31,006 nt of DNA. Origin: Enterobacteriaceae bacterium UBA2655 (GTDB lineage: Bacteria; Pseudomonadota; Gammaproteobacteria; Enterobacterales; Enterobacteriaceae). The stretch lies in contig DENB01000084.1 of the NCBI GenBank assembly GCA_002359495.1, positions 1-31,006 of the forward strand. The letters are read 5' to 3'. The notes under the pieces were generated by a model. The model made no database searches, had not been told where the DNA came from, and saw only the letters and a program-made list of their open reading frames with translations. Shown here in pieces: positions 1-8,813 of this stretch; the stretch's first letter is position 1; the number at the start of each line of letters is the position of its first letter. Both the position numbers and the translations under genes were made by a program.

Positions 1-79
1 TGCGGGCGCTTCGCTCTGCATTCCCTACCTCAAAGGAAGGGGCTTTCCGCGAAAAGCCTGGTAAAAGCGTCATCCGGGC

Positions 80-109
80 TTAACCCTGAGCGGTTAAAAT
101 TCGTATAAT
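80..109 (+). promoter_or_regulatory. Putative sigma-70 promoter of the two-gene glycosyltransferase unit
   Basis: A perfect -10 box TATAAT (104-109) lies 18 nt after a -35-like TTAACC (80-85). The expected transcript start is near 116, about 38 nt ahead of the start codon at 154. The same -35 hexamer occurs in the predicted waaQ promoter. Bases 1-79 hold no gene I can support. Confidence 0.6.
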
Positions 110-153
110 CTCCTGCCGGGTGGATTGGATTCATGGCGAGGAACTGAGTACGG

Positions 154-1383
154 ATGACGCAATCAAGGCAAAAAATCCTGTTGCTCGATAACGGCAGGGA
201 ATGGGGCGGCGGCACCAACAGCATGCTGGAGCTGTTGAAACGCATCGATCGCCATAAATTCGATATCACCTGCTGCTTTTACCATAATTATTCGCGCGGC
301 AATGACGAAACGATCGAGGCGACGCTGAAGGCGCTGGATATTCCGGTGTTTTTCATTCCTCAACTGAAACAGCCCGGCTGGGCTAAAGTGTCAAAAGAGC
401 TGCTTCGCACCGCGCTTTTCTTTACTCGCGCGGGTAAAAAACGCGCCATCGATCTGATCGACAAGCGCTGGCGGATAATGCCTAACGCCTTCAAAATCAA
501 TTCATTATTGCAGCTGGGCAACTACGACACGCTCTATATGAATAACCAGCCGAGCACCAATGTCGAAGGTTATCTGGCCGCCCGCGGCCTCGATATCGTC
601 GTCGTGCAGCATTGCCGTATCGATCCTCTGCTGGATGCGCGCCTGGTGAAAATGGTCAATCAGGACTGCCATGCGCTGATTGCGGTCTCCCATGGCGTAA
701 GCGATACCTTGCGCAAAAGCGGCGTCAATCCCGCGCTCTGTTTTACCGTATCTAACGCGATCGACATTCACCAGCCTTTGCCGGACCGCACTGAGGTGCG
801 CCGCCGATTGCGGCTGGCGCCATCCACCTTTGTGTTCGGCTCTATCGGCTCTCTAATCCTGCGCAAATCCAATCACCATATTTTGCAGGCGCTGGGCAAA
901 TTTAACGCTCTCCATCCCGACGCGGAGTGGAAAATGATCATTGTCGGCGCGGGACCGGAGCATAAGCGTCTGGTACAGTTGGCGGCCGATGAAAACATTC
1001 TCAACCATGTGATTTTTACCGGTTTCCAGAACAACGCGCTGGATTATCTCGCCGCCTTCGACGCTTTTATTCTCTCCTCCAAAAGCGAAGGCCTGCCGCG
1101 CGTCGTGCTGGAGGCGATGCTGGTCAACACCCCGGTTATCGGCTCGAACGTCACAGGCACCGCCGAGCTGATCGGCCATGACGAAACGGGCTTGCTGTTT
1201 GAGTATGGCGACGTGCAGACGCTCTGCCATCACATGGTTAACGTCTGGCAGGACAACGCGCTGCGTCAGCGGCTGGTCGACGCCGCCGGCAAGCGCGTCC
1301 GTGAGCGCTATGCGATCGAGCATTACGTTAACGGCGTGGAAAATATTCTTCAAAGCGTGCTCAGGGAAAAACAACATGCTTAA
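154..1383 (+). CDS. GT4-family glycosyltransferase, probably LPS or surface glycan
   Basis: A 409-residue GT-B fold glycosyltransferase of family GT4. It has a glycine-rich N-terminal loop (WGGGT, residues 17-21), a second Rossmann domain beginning near residue 227, a conserved VGAGPE segment (264-269) and the retaining-GT4 EX7E signature (E312 and E320). It presumably transfers a sugar from a nucleotide-sugar donor on the cytoplasmic face of the inner membrane. GAGGAA lies about 10 nt before the ATG. The gene overlaps the next glycosyltransferase by 8 bp and has its own promoter. It sits on the far side of kbl-tdh from the main core cluster, so it is probably an accessory core or surface-polysaccharide enzyme. 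Donor and acceptor cannot be told from sequence. Confidence 0.85.
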   Translation: MTQSRQKILLLDNGREWGGGTNSMLELLKRIDRHKFDITCCFYHNYSRGNDETIEATLKALDIPVFFIPQLKQPGWAKVSKELLRTALFFTRAGKKRAIDLIDKRWRIMPNAFKINSLLQLGNYDTLYMNNQPSTNVEGYLAARGLDIVVVQHCRIDPLLDARLVKMVNQDCHALIAVSHGVSDTLRKSGVNPALCFTVSNAIDIHQPLPDRTEVRRRLRLAPSTFVFGSIGSLILRKSNHHILQALGKFNALHPDAEWKMIIVGAGPEHKRLVQLAADENILNHVIFTGFQNNALDYLAAFDAFILSSKSEGLPRVVLEAMLVNTPVIGSNVTGTAELIGHDETGLLFEYGDVQTLCHHMVNVWQDNALRQRLVDAAGKRVRERYAIEHYVNGVENILQSVLREKQHA

Positions 1384-2290
1384 TTTTCTTAATCCGCGCT
1401 ACCGACACATTCGCGCCAGACATAACCTGTCCTATAGCCTGGAAAAAGCTCAGGGCGACGTGCCGGTAGCTTCCGTCGTCATTCCCTGTACCGGCGCCGA
1501 CTATATCGAAGAAGCGACGCTAAGCGCCTCTTTCGCCGCGCGCTTCGCGTCGGATATCCGGGAAATCGTGATCGTCAGCGACCAACCCGCAACAACCTTC
1601 GGCGCCCTGCCGCCGAAAACGCGCGTGGTGACGCTGGATGTGCCGCCGCGTCAGGATAATTATCGTTATAAACAGATCTACCGCAGCCGGCTGATCAAAA
1701 TTCAGGCTCCGCTCTTTGCAGCTTATGACGGCATATTGATGATCGATTCCGATTTGAATCTGTTGCAGATGCCGGAATTTTCCGCCAGAGAGAATTATCT
1801 TTACGCCAGTTTCCGTACGGGAAAAATGATCGCAAAACTGAACGGCGCGACTGACGAGATTGCGCCGGCCTGGTATCGTCAGACGCTTCGTCCGCGCTTC
1901 AACGATCATGTCAACAGCGCCTTTCTCTTCGCCACGGCGAAAACCTGGAAACGTTTATGCCCCTTATGGCAGGCGCTGTTTAACGATACCTGGGAACGAC
2001 TGGAGGATTCTCAACCGCCGACCGATCAACTGCCGCTCGCCGCGCTGCTGGATTTACTGGATCTTCATACGGTGAATCTCGGCGACTGGGTAAACTGGCC
2101 GGTATCGAAAAAAATCGGCGGCGAGTCGGCGCCGATTCCAAAACAGGTGATTGGCGCACACGGCGGTTTTCCGCTGTCGGAATGGCAGAAATATCTCGCC
2201 GATCCAGACCAGCCGCTCCAGTTCAAAGGTCAGGAGTACACGCGCAAAGTCCGTTACCTTACCGACGGCGAAAAGCTGGGATCGTCATAA
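1376..2290 (+). CDS. Putative glycosyltransferase with a DxD motif (GT-A-like)
   Basis: A 304-residue protein. The start is placed at 1376, where ATGCTT overlaps the end of the preceding gene by 8 bp; the longer open frame upstream only shadows that gene. An N-terminal beta-alpha pattern (VASVVIPCTGADYIEEA, from residue 31) and a DSD motif at residues 124-126 (MIDSDLNLL) fit a GT-A fold nucleotide-sugar transferase that binds a divalent metal. I do not recognise the exact family. It is translationally coupled to the GT4 gene, so the two probably act in one glycan pathway. It converges with tdh with only 3 nt between the stop codons. Confidence 0.75.
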   Translation: MLNFLNPRYRHIRARHNLSYSLEKAQGDVPVASVVIPCTGADYIEEATLSASFAARFASDIREIVIVSDQPATTFGALPPKTRVVTLDVPPRQDNYRYKQIYRSRLIKIQAPLFAAYDGILMIDSDLNLLQMPEFSARENYLYASFRTGKMIAKLNGATDEIAPAWYRQTLRPRFNDHVNSAFLFATAKTWKRLCPLWQALFNDTWERLEDSQPPTDQLPLAALLDLLDLHTVNLGDWVNWPVSKKIGGESAPIPKQVIGAHGGFPLSEWQKYLADPDQPLQFKGQEYTRKVRYLTDGEKLGSS

Positions 2291-2305
2291 GTTTTAGTCC
2301 CAGCT
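2274..2305. terminator. Hairpin spanning both stop codons of convergent genes
   Basis: AGCTGGGA (2274-2281) and TCCCAGCT (2298-2305) form a perfect 8-bp inverted repeat around a 16-nt loop. The loop contains the stop codon of the glycosyltransferase (2288-2290) and that of tdh (2294-2296 on the other strand). It could act as a bidirectional terminator or barrier between convergent transcripts, although neither strand has a clear T-run. Confidence 0.4.
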
Positions 2306-3322
2306 CAGTATCACTTTTCCTGCGCGGCCGGAACGCATCTCGTCAAAGCCGCGCTGGAAATCATCAATGGGATAATGGTGCGTAATCACCGGCGTCAGAT
2401 CGAGACCCGACTGAATCAGCGCCGCCATTTTGTACCAGGTTTCAAACATCTCGCGGCCATAGATGCCTTTGATAAAAAGCCCTTTGAAGATCACCTGGTT
2501 CCAGTCGATAGCCATCTCGTCCGGCGGAATGCCGAGCAGCGCTACGCGGCCGCCGTGGTTCATCACCTCCAGCAGGGTGCGAAAAGCGGGCGGCGCGCCG
2601 GACATCTCCAGGCCGACGTCGAACCCTTCCGTCATCCCCAGCTCCGCCATTACCGCGCGCAAATCCTGCTGCGCCACGTTAACCGCCCGCGTCACGCCCA
2701 TGCGGCGCGCCAGCCCGAGCCGGTAATCGTTGATATCGGTGATGACCACATGACGCGCGCCGACATGTTTGCATACCGCCGCCGCCATAATGCCGATCGG
2801 CCCGGCGCCGGAAACCAGCACATCTTCGCCGACCAAATCAAAAGAGAGGGCAGTATGCACCGCATTGCCGAAAGGATCGAAAATCGCCGCCAGATCGTCT
2901 GAAATGTTGTCAGGGATTTTAAAGGCGTTGAAGGCCGGAATAACTAAATATTCGGCGAAGCTGCCCTGACGATTGACCCCCACGCCAAGACTGTTGCGGC
3001 ACAGATGCATACGTCCGGCCCGGCAGTTGCGGCAATGTCCACAGGTGATATGCCCTTCGCCCGAGACGCGATCGCCGCAGCGAAAACCTTTTACCTCCTG
3101 CCCCATCGCCACTACTTCGCCGGCATACTCATGGCCGACAATCATCGGCACCGGAATGGTTTTTTGCGACCAGCTGTCCCAGTTGTAGATATGCACATCG
3201 GTGCCGCAGATGGCGCTTTTGCGAATTTTAATCAGCAAATCGTTATGGCCCGGCTCGGGAACCGGCGCATCCGTTACCATCCAGATCCCTTCCTGCGCTT
3301 TCAGTTTAGCCAACGCTTTCAT
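2294..3322 (-). CDS. tdh: L-threonine 3-dehydrogenase
   Basis: Zinc-dependent medium-chain dehydrogenase that oxidises L-threonine with NAD+ to 2-amino-3-ketobutyrate, the first step of threonine breakdown to glycine. The protein has 342 residues, about the E. coli length. It shows the catalytic zinc ligand C39 (ICGTD), H64-E65 (GHE), the structural zinc cysteines C94, C97, C100 and C108, and a Rossmann glycine motif (GAGPIGIMA). The start at MKALAKLK is chosen by family alignment; the longer open frame reads back into kbl. It lies 10 nt downstream of kbl on the minus strand, so the two form the usual kbl-tdh operon. Confidence 0.97.
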   Translation of the reverse strand: MKALAKLKAQEGIWMVTDAPVPEPGHNDLLIKIRKSAICGTDVHIYNWDSWSQKTIPVPMIVGHEYAGEVVAMGQEVKGFRCGDRVSGEGHITCGHCRNCRAGRMHLCRNSLGVGVNRQGSFAEYLVIPAFNAFKIPDNISDDLAAIFDPFGNAVHTALSFDLVGEDVLVSGAGPIGIMAAAVCKHVGARHVVITDINDYRLGLARRMGVTRAVNVAQQDLRAVMAELGMTEGFDVGLEMSGAPPAFRTLLEVMNHGGRVALLGIPPDEMAIDWNQVIFKGLFIKGIYGREMFETWYKMAALIQSGLDLTPVITHHYPIDDFQRGFDEMRSGRAGKVILSWD

Positions 3323-3332
3323 CGCGCCTCCT

Positions 3333-4529
3333 TCAGGCAAGCACGCCCAGCTGTTTACCGATGCGGGTGAATGCCCCGACGGCATGTTCAAGCTGCGCCT
3401 GGGTGTGCGCCGCCGAGATTTGCGTGCGAATGCGCGCCGCGCCTTTCGGCACCACCGGATAGAAAAAGCCGGTGACGTAGATCCCCTCCTGCTGCAGCAG
3501 CCGGGCAAATTCCTGCGCCGCCTTCGCCTCTCCCAACATGACCGGGATGATGGCGTGATCGGCGCCGGCCAGGGTAAAGCCCGCCTGGCTCATCGCCGTG
3601 CGGAAATAGCGTACGTTGTCCCACAGACGTTGGCGCAGGCCGTCGCCCTCTTTAAGCATCTCCAGCGCGCGCAGCGAGGCGGCGACGATCGACGGCGCCA
3701 GAGCGTTGGAAAAAAGGTAAGGGCGCGATCGCTGCCGCAGCCACTCCACCACCTCTTTTTTCGCGGCGGTATAACCGCCGGACGCGCCGCCCAGCGCTTT
3801 ACCCAGGGTACCGGTCAAAATATCGATGCGTCCCATCACGCCGCAATATTCAGGCGTGCCGCGCCCGCCGGCGCCGACAAACCCCACGGCATGTGAATCG
3901 TCCACCATCACCAGCGCGCCGAATTTATCCGCCAGATCGCAAATGCCGTTGAGATTGGCGATCACCCCATCCATAGAGAACACGCCGTCAGTGGCAATAA
4001 GAATATGGCGCGCCCCCTTCTCGCGCGCCTCGATCAATCTGGCCCGCAGTTCCGCCATATCGTTGTTGGCATAGCGATAGCGCTGCGCCTTGCATAGCCG
4101 CACGCCGTCGATAATCGAAGCGTGGTTAAGCGCGTCGGAGATGATGGCGTCCTGCGCATCGAACAAGGTTTCAAACAGGCCGCCGTTGGCATCGAAGCAG
4201 GAGGAGTAGAGAATCGCATCCTCCATCGCAAGAAATTCCGCCAGCCGCTGTTCCAGCTGCTTATGTAAATCCTGGGTGCCGCAGATAAAACGCACGGACG
4301 CCATGCCGTAACCGCGATCGCGCATTCCCTCTTTCGCCGCCTCGATTAACGCAGGATGGTTAGCCAGGCCGAGATAATTGTTGGCGCAGAAATTAATCAG
4401 ATGATTTTTATCGCCTAACGCAATATCAGCCTGCTGCGCGGAGGTGATAATCCGCTCCTCTTTAAACAACCCTTCGCGATGCGCGGCGTCGAGCTGTTGC
4501 TGAATCTGACGGTAAAATAACCCAGACAT
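3333..4529 (-). CDS. kbl: Glycine C-acetyltransferase (2-amino-3-ketobutyrate CoA ligase)
   Basis: PLP enzyme of the alpha-oxoamine synthase family. It cleaves 2-amino-3-ketobutyrate with CoA into glycine and acetyl-CoA, completing the Tdh pathway. It has 398 residues, the E. coli length, with the PLP-binding lysine at K244 ([14 protein letters not shown]) and the DDSHAVGF cofactor motif (210-217). The start is MSGLFYRQ at 4529, preceded by AGGAGT at good spacing; an upstream in-frame ATG at 4562 lacks support. First gene of the kbl-tdh operon, divergent from hldD. Confidence 0.97.
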   Translation of the reverse strand: MSGLFYRQIQQQLDAAHREGLFKEERIITSAQQADIALGDKNHLINFCANNYLGLANHPALIEAAKEGMRDRGYGMASVRFICGTQDLHKQLEQRLAEFLAMEDAILYSSCFDANGGLFETLFDAQDAIISDALNHASIIDGVRLCKAQRYRYANNDMAELRARLIEAREKGARHILIATDGVFSMDGVIANLNGICDLADKFGALVMVDDSHAVGFVGAGGRGTPEYCGVMGRIDILTGTLGKALGGASGGYTAAKKEVVEWLRQRSRPYLFSNALAPSIVAASLRALEMLKEGDGLRQRLWDNVRYFRTAMSQAGFTLAGADHAIIPVMLGEAKAAQEFARLLQQEGIYVTGFFYPVVPKGAARIRTQISAAHTQAQLEHAVGAFTRIGKQLGVLA

Positions 4530-4714
4530 TTTCCTACTCCTCTGACGGCGGAAATCCGGCACAATTTACTGAGTACAGGTCATGTACGCGATAAACAGGC
4601 AACAGAATCTCATTTTTGCAGCAGAGTTCACGTCAGGAAGCGCAAAGGTATAGGGTTACGGAGTCATCTGGCTGTCTGGCCGGTAATGAAATGTTATGAT
4701 GGTAGTTATTAGCG

Positions 4715-4739
4715 TGTGAAACCTCCTGTTTCACCCCAT
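4715..4739 (+). promoter_or_regulatory. Candidate heat-shock (sigma-32) promoter of hldD overlapping an inverted repeat
   Basis: TGTGAAA (4715-4721) resembles the sigma-32 -35 CTTGAAA. After 12 nt comes CCCCAT (4734-4739), the core of the sigma-32 -10. E. coli rfaD/htrM is known to have a heat-shock promoter. The same stretch holds a perfect 7-bp inverted repeat, GTGAAAC (4716-4722) and GTTTCAC (4728-4734). The implied leader is only about 12 nt. A TATGAT at 4695-4700 could be an alternative sigma-70 -10, but I see no good -35 for it. Confidence 0.4.
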
Positions 4740-4757
4740 AACTTGAAGGTTAAGCTC

Positions 4758-5690
4758 ATGATTATCGTAACTGGCGGCGCAGGAATGATTGGCAGCAATA
4801 TCGTCAAAGCGCTGAACGAACGCGGTCACACCGATATTCTGGTGGTGGATAATCTGAAAGATGGTACCAAATTCGTCAATCTGGCCGATCTGGACATCTG
4901 CGATTACATGGATAAAGAAGAGTTTCTGGTCAGCATCATGGCAGGCGACGATCTCGGTCCGATAGAAGCCGTTTTCCATGAAGGCGCCTGCTCGGCCACC
5001 ACCGAGTGGGACGGCAAGTACATGATGGACAACAACTATCAGTACTCAAAAGAGCTGCTGCATTTTTGCCTTGAGCACGAAATTCCGTTTCTCTACGCCT
5101 CTTCCGCCGCCACCTACGGCGGACGCAACGACAACTTTATCGAAGAGCGCCCTTACGAGCAGCCGCTGAACGTTTACGGCTACTCAAAAATGTTGTTCGA
5201 TCACTATGTGCGTCAAATTCTGCCGGAAGCGAATTCGCCGGTTTGCGGCTTCCGCTATTTCAACGTATACGGACCGCGCGAAGGACACAAAGGCAGCATG
5301 GCCAGCGTGGCGTTTCACCTCAATAACCAGATCGGCAACGGCGAAAATCCAAAACTGTTTGAAGGCAGCGACGGTTTTAAGCGCGACTTCATCCACGTCG
5401 ACGATGTGGCGGCGGTCAATCTCTGGTGCTGGGAGAACAACATTTCCGGCATCTATAACTGTGGAACCGGCCGCGCCGAGTCTTTCCAGGAAGTGGCCGA
5501 CGCCGTGCTAAAATTCCATCAGAAAGGCCAGGTTGAATATATTCCCTTCCCGGACAAACTGAAGGGACGCTATCAGGCCTTTACCCAAGCCGATCTCACT
5601 AAACTGCGCGCGACCGGCTATGACAAGCCGTTCAAGACGGTGGCGGAAGGCGTCGCCGACTATATGGCCTGGCTGAACCGCAACGCATAA
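4758..5690 (+). CDS. hldD: ADP-L-glycero-D-manno-heptose 6-epimerase
   Basis: Converts ADP-D-glycero-D-manno-heptose to the L-glycero-D-manno form, the donor used by WaaC, WaaF and WaaQ. It is a cytosolic short-chain dehydrogenase-like epimerase of 310 residues, as in E. coli. The NADP-binding GGAGMIGS loop lies at residues 6-13, and the catalytic serine S116 is followed by Y140-x3-K144. The start is the second ATG of the open frame (MIIVTGGAG), with GAAGG upstream and matching the family N-terminus. First gene of the long core operon; waaF follows 17 nt later. Confidence 0.98.
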   Translation: MIIVTGGAGMIGSNIVKALNERGHTDILVVDNLKDGTKFVNLADLDICDYMDKEEFLVSIMAGDDLGPIEAVFHEGACSATTEWDGKYMMDNNYQYSKELLHFCLEHEIPFLYASSAATYGGRNDNFIEERPYEQPLNVYGYSKMLFDHYVRQILPEANSPVCGFRYFNVYGPREGHKGSMASVAFHLNNQIGNGENPKLFEGSDGFKRDFIHVDDVAAVNLWCWENNISGIYNCGTGRAESFQEVADAVLKFHQKGQVEYIPFPDKLKGRYQAFTQADLTKLRATGYDKPFKTVAEGVADYMAWLNRNA

Positions 5691-5707
5691 GGATGACAGC
5701 GCCAGCG

Positions 5708-6769
5708 ATGAAAATTCTGGTTATCGGCCCATCATGGGTCGGCGATATGATGATGTCGCAAAGTCTCTATCGCACCCTCAAGGCTGAACACCCGGAAGCC
5801 GTCATTGACGTGATGGCGCCGGCGTGGTGTCGTCCGCTGCTGTCGCGTATGCCGGAAGTGAACCAGGCGCTGGCGATGCCGCTCGGACACGGCGCGCTGG
5901 CGATCGCCGAACGCCGCCGCATCGGCAAATCGCTGCATGCCAGCCATTATGACCGCGCCTACGTGCTGCCCAATTCGTTTAAATCGGCGCTGGTGCCTTT
6001 CTTTGCCGGCATTAAACGACGCATCGGCTGGCGCGGCGAGATGCGCTACGGCCTGCTGAACGACGTGCGCGTGCTGGATAAGGCCGCTTTCCCGCTGATG
6101 GTGGAGCGCTATGTGGCGCTGGGCTACGAGAAAAATCGCATCGTGTCGGCGCGCGATCTGCCTCAGCCGCTGTTATGGCCGCAGCTGCAGGTCGGCGATC
6201 AGGAGATGCTGGAGACCGCCGGACTGTTCGCGCTCTCCGCCGAACGGCCGATAATCGGTTTTTGCCCCGGCGCGGAGTTCGGCCCGGCGAAGCGCTGGCC
6301 GCATTACCACTACGCCGCGCTGGCGCAACAGCTGATTGTCGATGGCTATCAGATCATGCTGTTCGGCTCGGCGAAAGATCGCGACACCGGCGAAGAGATT
6401 ATCGCCAGTCTTGATGCGGATGTGCGCGCGCACTGCCGCAACCTGGCGGGCGAAACGCAGCTGGAGCAGGCGGTGATCCTGCTGGCGACCTGCGCCGCCG
6501 TGGTGACCAACGACTCGGGCCTGATGCATATCGCCGCCGCGCTGAACCGTCCTCTGGTCGCGCTTTACGGGCCAAGCAGCCCCGACTTCACGCCGCCGCT
6601 ATCGAAACAGGCGCATATTATCCGCCTGATCACCGGCTACCATAAAGTCCGTAAGGGCGACGATGCGCAGGGCTATCATCAGAGCCTGATCGACATCCAG
6701 CCTTCGCGCGTTCTGGAAGAACTGCACGCGCTGTTACGGAAACCGCAGGAGAAGGCATGCACGTCCTGA
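5708..6769 (+). CDS. waaF: ADP-heptose--LPS heptosyltransferase II
   Basis: GT9 glycosyltransferase that adds the second L,D-heptose (HepII) to HepI of the inner core. Its 353 residues begin MKILVIGPSWVGDMMMSQSL, almost the E. coli WaaF N-terminus. It carries PGAEFGPAKRWP and the C-terminal NDSGLMHIAAAL donor-site motif. An in-frame ATG at 5693 would add five residues but has no separate Shine-Dalgarno sequence, so 5708 is preferred by homology. It overlaps waaC by 13 bp. Confidence 0.96.
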   Translation: MKILVIGPSWVGDMMMSQSLYRTLKAEHPEAVIDVMAPAWCRPLLSRMPEVNQALAMPLGHGALAIAERRRIGKSLHASHYDRAYVLPNSFKSALVPFFAGIKRRIGWRGEMRYGLLNDVRVLDKAAFPLMVERYVALGYEKNRIVSARDLPQPLLWPQLQVGDQEMLETAGLFALSAERPIIGFCPGAEFGPAKRWPHYHYAALAQQLIVDGYQIMLFGSAKDRDTGEEIIASLDADVRAHCRNLAGETQLEQAVILLATCAAVVTNDSGLMHIAAALNRPLVALYGPSSPDFTPPLSKQAHIIRLITGYHKVRKGDDAQGYHQSLIDIQPSRVLEELHALLRKPQEKACTS

Positions 6770-7734
6770 TTGTCAAAACGTCCTCGATGGGCGACGTGCT
6801 CCATACGCTGCCAGCGTTAACCGATGCAATGCAAGCCATTCCGGGCATTCGCTTTGACTGGGTGGTGGAAGAGAATTTCGTTCAGATCCCCGGCTGGCAT
6901 CCCGCCGTCGATAAGGTTCTGCCGGTGGCGATCCGCCGCTGGCGCAAACACTGGTTCGGCAGCCAGCAGCGCGAAGAGCGCGTACTGTTCAAACGCGAAC
7001 TGCAGTCGCGCGTCTACGATCGGGTGATCGATGCGCAAGGTCTGGTGAAAAGCGCCGCGCTGGTGACGCGTCTGGCGAAAGGAATAAAGCATGGACAGGA
7101 CAGCCGCAGCGCGCGCGAGCCTTTCGCCAGCTGGTGGTACGATAAACGTCATGAGATCGCCAAACAGCAGCACGCCGTAGAGCGAACGCGCGAGCTATTC
7201 GCCAAAAGTCTCGGCTACGCAAAGCCTGAGACGCCGGGCAATTACGCCATCGCCGACCATTTTCTGACCGCCCTGCCGAACGACGCCCACCGCTACCTGG
7301 TTTTCCTGCATGCCACCACGCGCGATAACAAGCACTGGCCGGAATCGCACTGGCGCGACCTTATCGCGCTGATGCAGCCCGCCGGATTACGCATCAAACT
7401 GCCCTGGGGCGCTGAACATGAGTATCAGCGCGCGCTGCGGCTGGCGGAAGGTTTCGACCATGTCGAGGTGCTGCCGAAGCTCTCGCTGGAAGAGGTGGCT
7501 CGCCAGCTGGTGGGCGCCCGCGCAGTGGTCTCGGTCGATACCGGCCTCAGTCATTTAACCGCCGCGCTTGATCGCCCTAACATCACGCTTTACGGCCCTA
7601 CCGATCCGGGCTTGATTGGCGGCTACGGCAAAAACCAGATCGCTATGAAGTCGGAGAGCGGCGACCTTGCGCAGCTGTCGCCCGATGCGGTAGCTGAGCG
7701 CTTGCGGATGATGATTGCGGAAGAGGCATCATGA
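6757..7734 (+). CDS. waaC: ADP-heptose--LPS heptosyltransferase I
   Basis: GT9 enzyme that transfers the first heptose to Kdo2-lipid A. It has 325 residues, starts MHVLIVKTSSMGDVLHTLPA with the family catalytic aspartate D13, and keeps the ATTRDNKHWPE and VDTGLSHLTAAL donor-site motifs. Its start lies inside waaF (13-bp overlap) and its stop overlaps the next gene by ATGA, indicating translational coupling along the operon. Confidence 0.97.
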   Translation: MHVLIVKTSSMGDVLHTLPALTDAMQAIPGIRFDWVVEENFVQIPGWHPAVDKVLPVAIRRWRKHWFGSQQREERVLFKRELQSRVYDRVIDAQGLVKSAALVTRLAKGIKHGQDSRSAREPFASWWYDKRHEIAKQQHAVERTRELFAKSLGYAKPETPGNYAIADHFLTALPNDAHRYLVFLHATTRDNKHWPESHWRDLIALMQPAGLRIKLPWGAEHEYQRALRLAEGFDHVEVLPKLSLEEVARQLVGARAVVSVDTGLSHLTAALDRPNITLYGPTDPGLIGGYGKNQIAMKSESGDLAQLSPDAVAERLRMMIAEEAS

Positions 7735-8804
7735 ACTATGTGCTGATCTATCTGCTGCTGACGCCGTTCAGGCTCCTGATGCGACTCTGTTATCGTCCGA
7801 CCGGCCGCAGCCTGGTGATCCAGACGGCAAAAATCGGCGATTTCATTAATATCACGCCGATGTTGCGCGCGCTGGGCCAGGCGGACGTGCTGATCAGCCA
7901 GGCGGTAGAACCGCTGGCGCGCCATGACGACACCATTTCGCGTTACTTTCTGATCGAACCGTACAAGCGCAGCTTTTTCAACAAGTTGAAGCTGGTTTTC
8001 ACGCTGATGAACCGTTACGACAAGGTTTATCTGGTGCAGCCGAACAGCGTTAACCTCTTTTTCGCCGCGCTCTGCAACGCGCCTGAAAGGATGTTTTTAC
8101 GCACCTATGTGCGTAAAAGCTACCATGCCGTTTTTTACCGCCGCGCCACGGGCATAGTAGATCACGGCAGGCAGGATCTGACGCTCGACAGCTATCTGAA
8201 GCTGATCGACCGCCGCTACCGTTATACCGATTTTCCTAAACACGCCACGTCGCCGCTTTGGGTGCCGCCCAATCCTCCGGCCGCGCTTGCCGCGTCGCCG
8301 GGGATTAAAATCGGCATCAGTATCTCCGCGGGCAATAAGGCCAAAACCATTCCGCCCGAGGTCTGGCTGCAGATCATGGACAGGCTAAGCGATCTGCCCT
8401 GCACCTTTTACGCATTCGGCCCGCCTGCCGAACAGCCCTGGCTGGATGCGCTGCTGAAACTCGCCGGCCCGCGCGACAATATCGTCAGCCTTATCGGCCA
8501 GCTCAGGCTGGAAGAGGTTCCCTGGGCTATCGCCCGGATGAATTGTTATATCTCTTCCGATTCAGGCAACGCCTACATAGCGGATGCCGAATCGGTTCCT
8601 ATAATTATGCTGTACGGACCTTGCGAAGTGAGGGAGCAGCGCCCGGTGAATAATGTGCTTTTTATCGGACCTGAGGGTATTCCGGCTTCGACCTATGTTT
8701 TTGCCACGCGTTTTCATTTTGACCAGCCAGCGCAGGTTCTCTTTGGTCTTAATGAGGAAAAATTAGATAAGATTCATCAATTTATTACTGCAAACTTGGG
8801 GTAG
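7731..8804 (+). CDS. GT9-family glycosyltransferase (heptosyltransferase-like)
   Basis: A 357-residue protein coupled to waaC by an ATGA overlap. The first ~18 residues are hydrophobic (YVLIYLLLTPFRLL), suggesting a peripheral membrane anchor. The fold elements match GT9: an N-terminal QTAKIGDFINITPML strand-loop like the heptosyltransferase K-x-G-D segment, and near the C-terminus SSDSGNAYIAD, a variant of the NDSGxMH donor-site motif. It is probably a core transferase adding a heptose or related sugar, but it is divergent from WaaF, WaaC and WaaQ, which are all present separately. Donor unknown. Confidence 0.8.
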   Translation: MNYVLIYLLLTPFRLLMRLCYRPTGRSLVIQTAKIGDFINITPMLRALGQADVLISQAVEPLARHDDTISRYFLIEPYKRSFFNKLKLVFTLMNRYDKVYLVQPNSVNLFFAALCNAPERMFLRTYVRKSYHAVFYRRATGIVDHGRQDLTLDSYLKLIDRRYRYTDFPKHATSPLWVPPNPPAALAASPGIKIGISISAGNKAKTIPPEVWLQIMDRLSDLPCTFYAFGPPAEQPWLDALLKLAGPRDNIVSLIGQLRLEEVPWAIARMNCYISSDSGNAYIADAESVPIIMLYGPCEVREQRPVNNVLFIGPEGIPASTYVFATRFHFDQPAQVLFGLNEEKLDKIHQFITANLG

Positions 8805-8813
8805 CAAAGCGCA

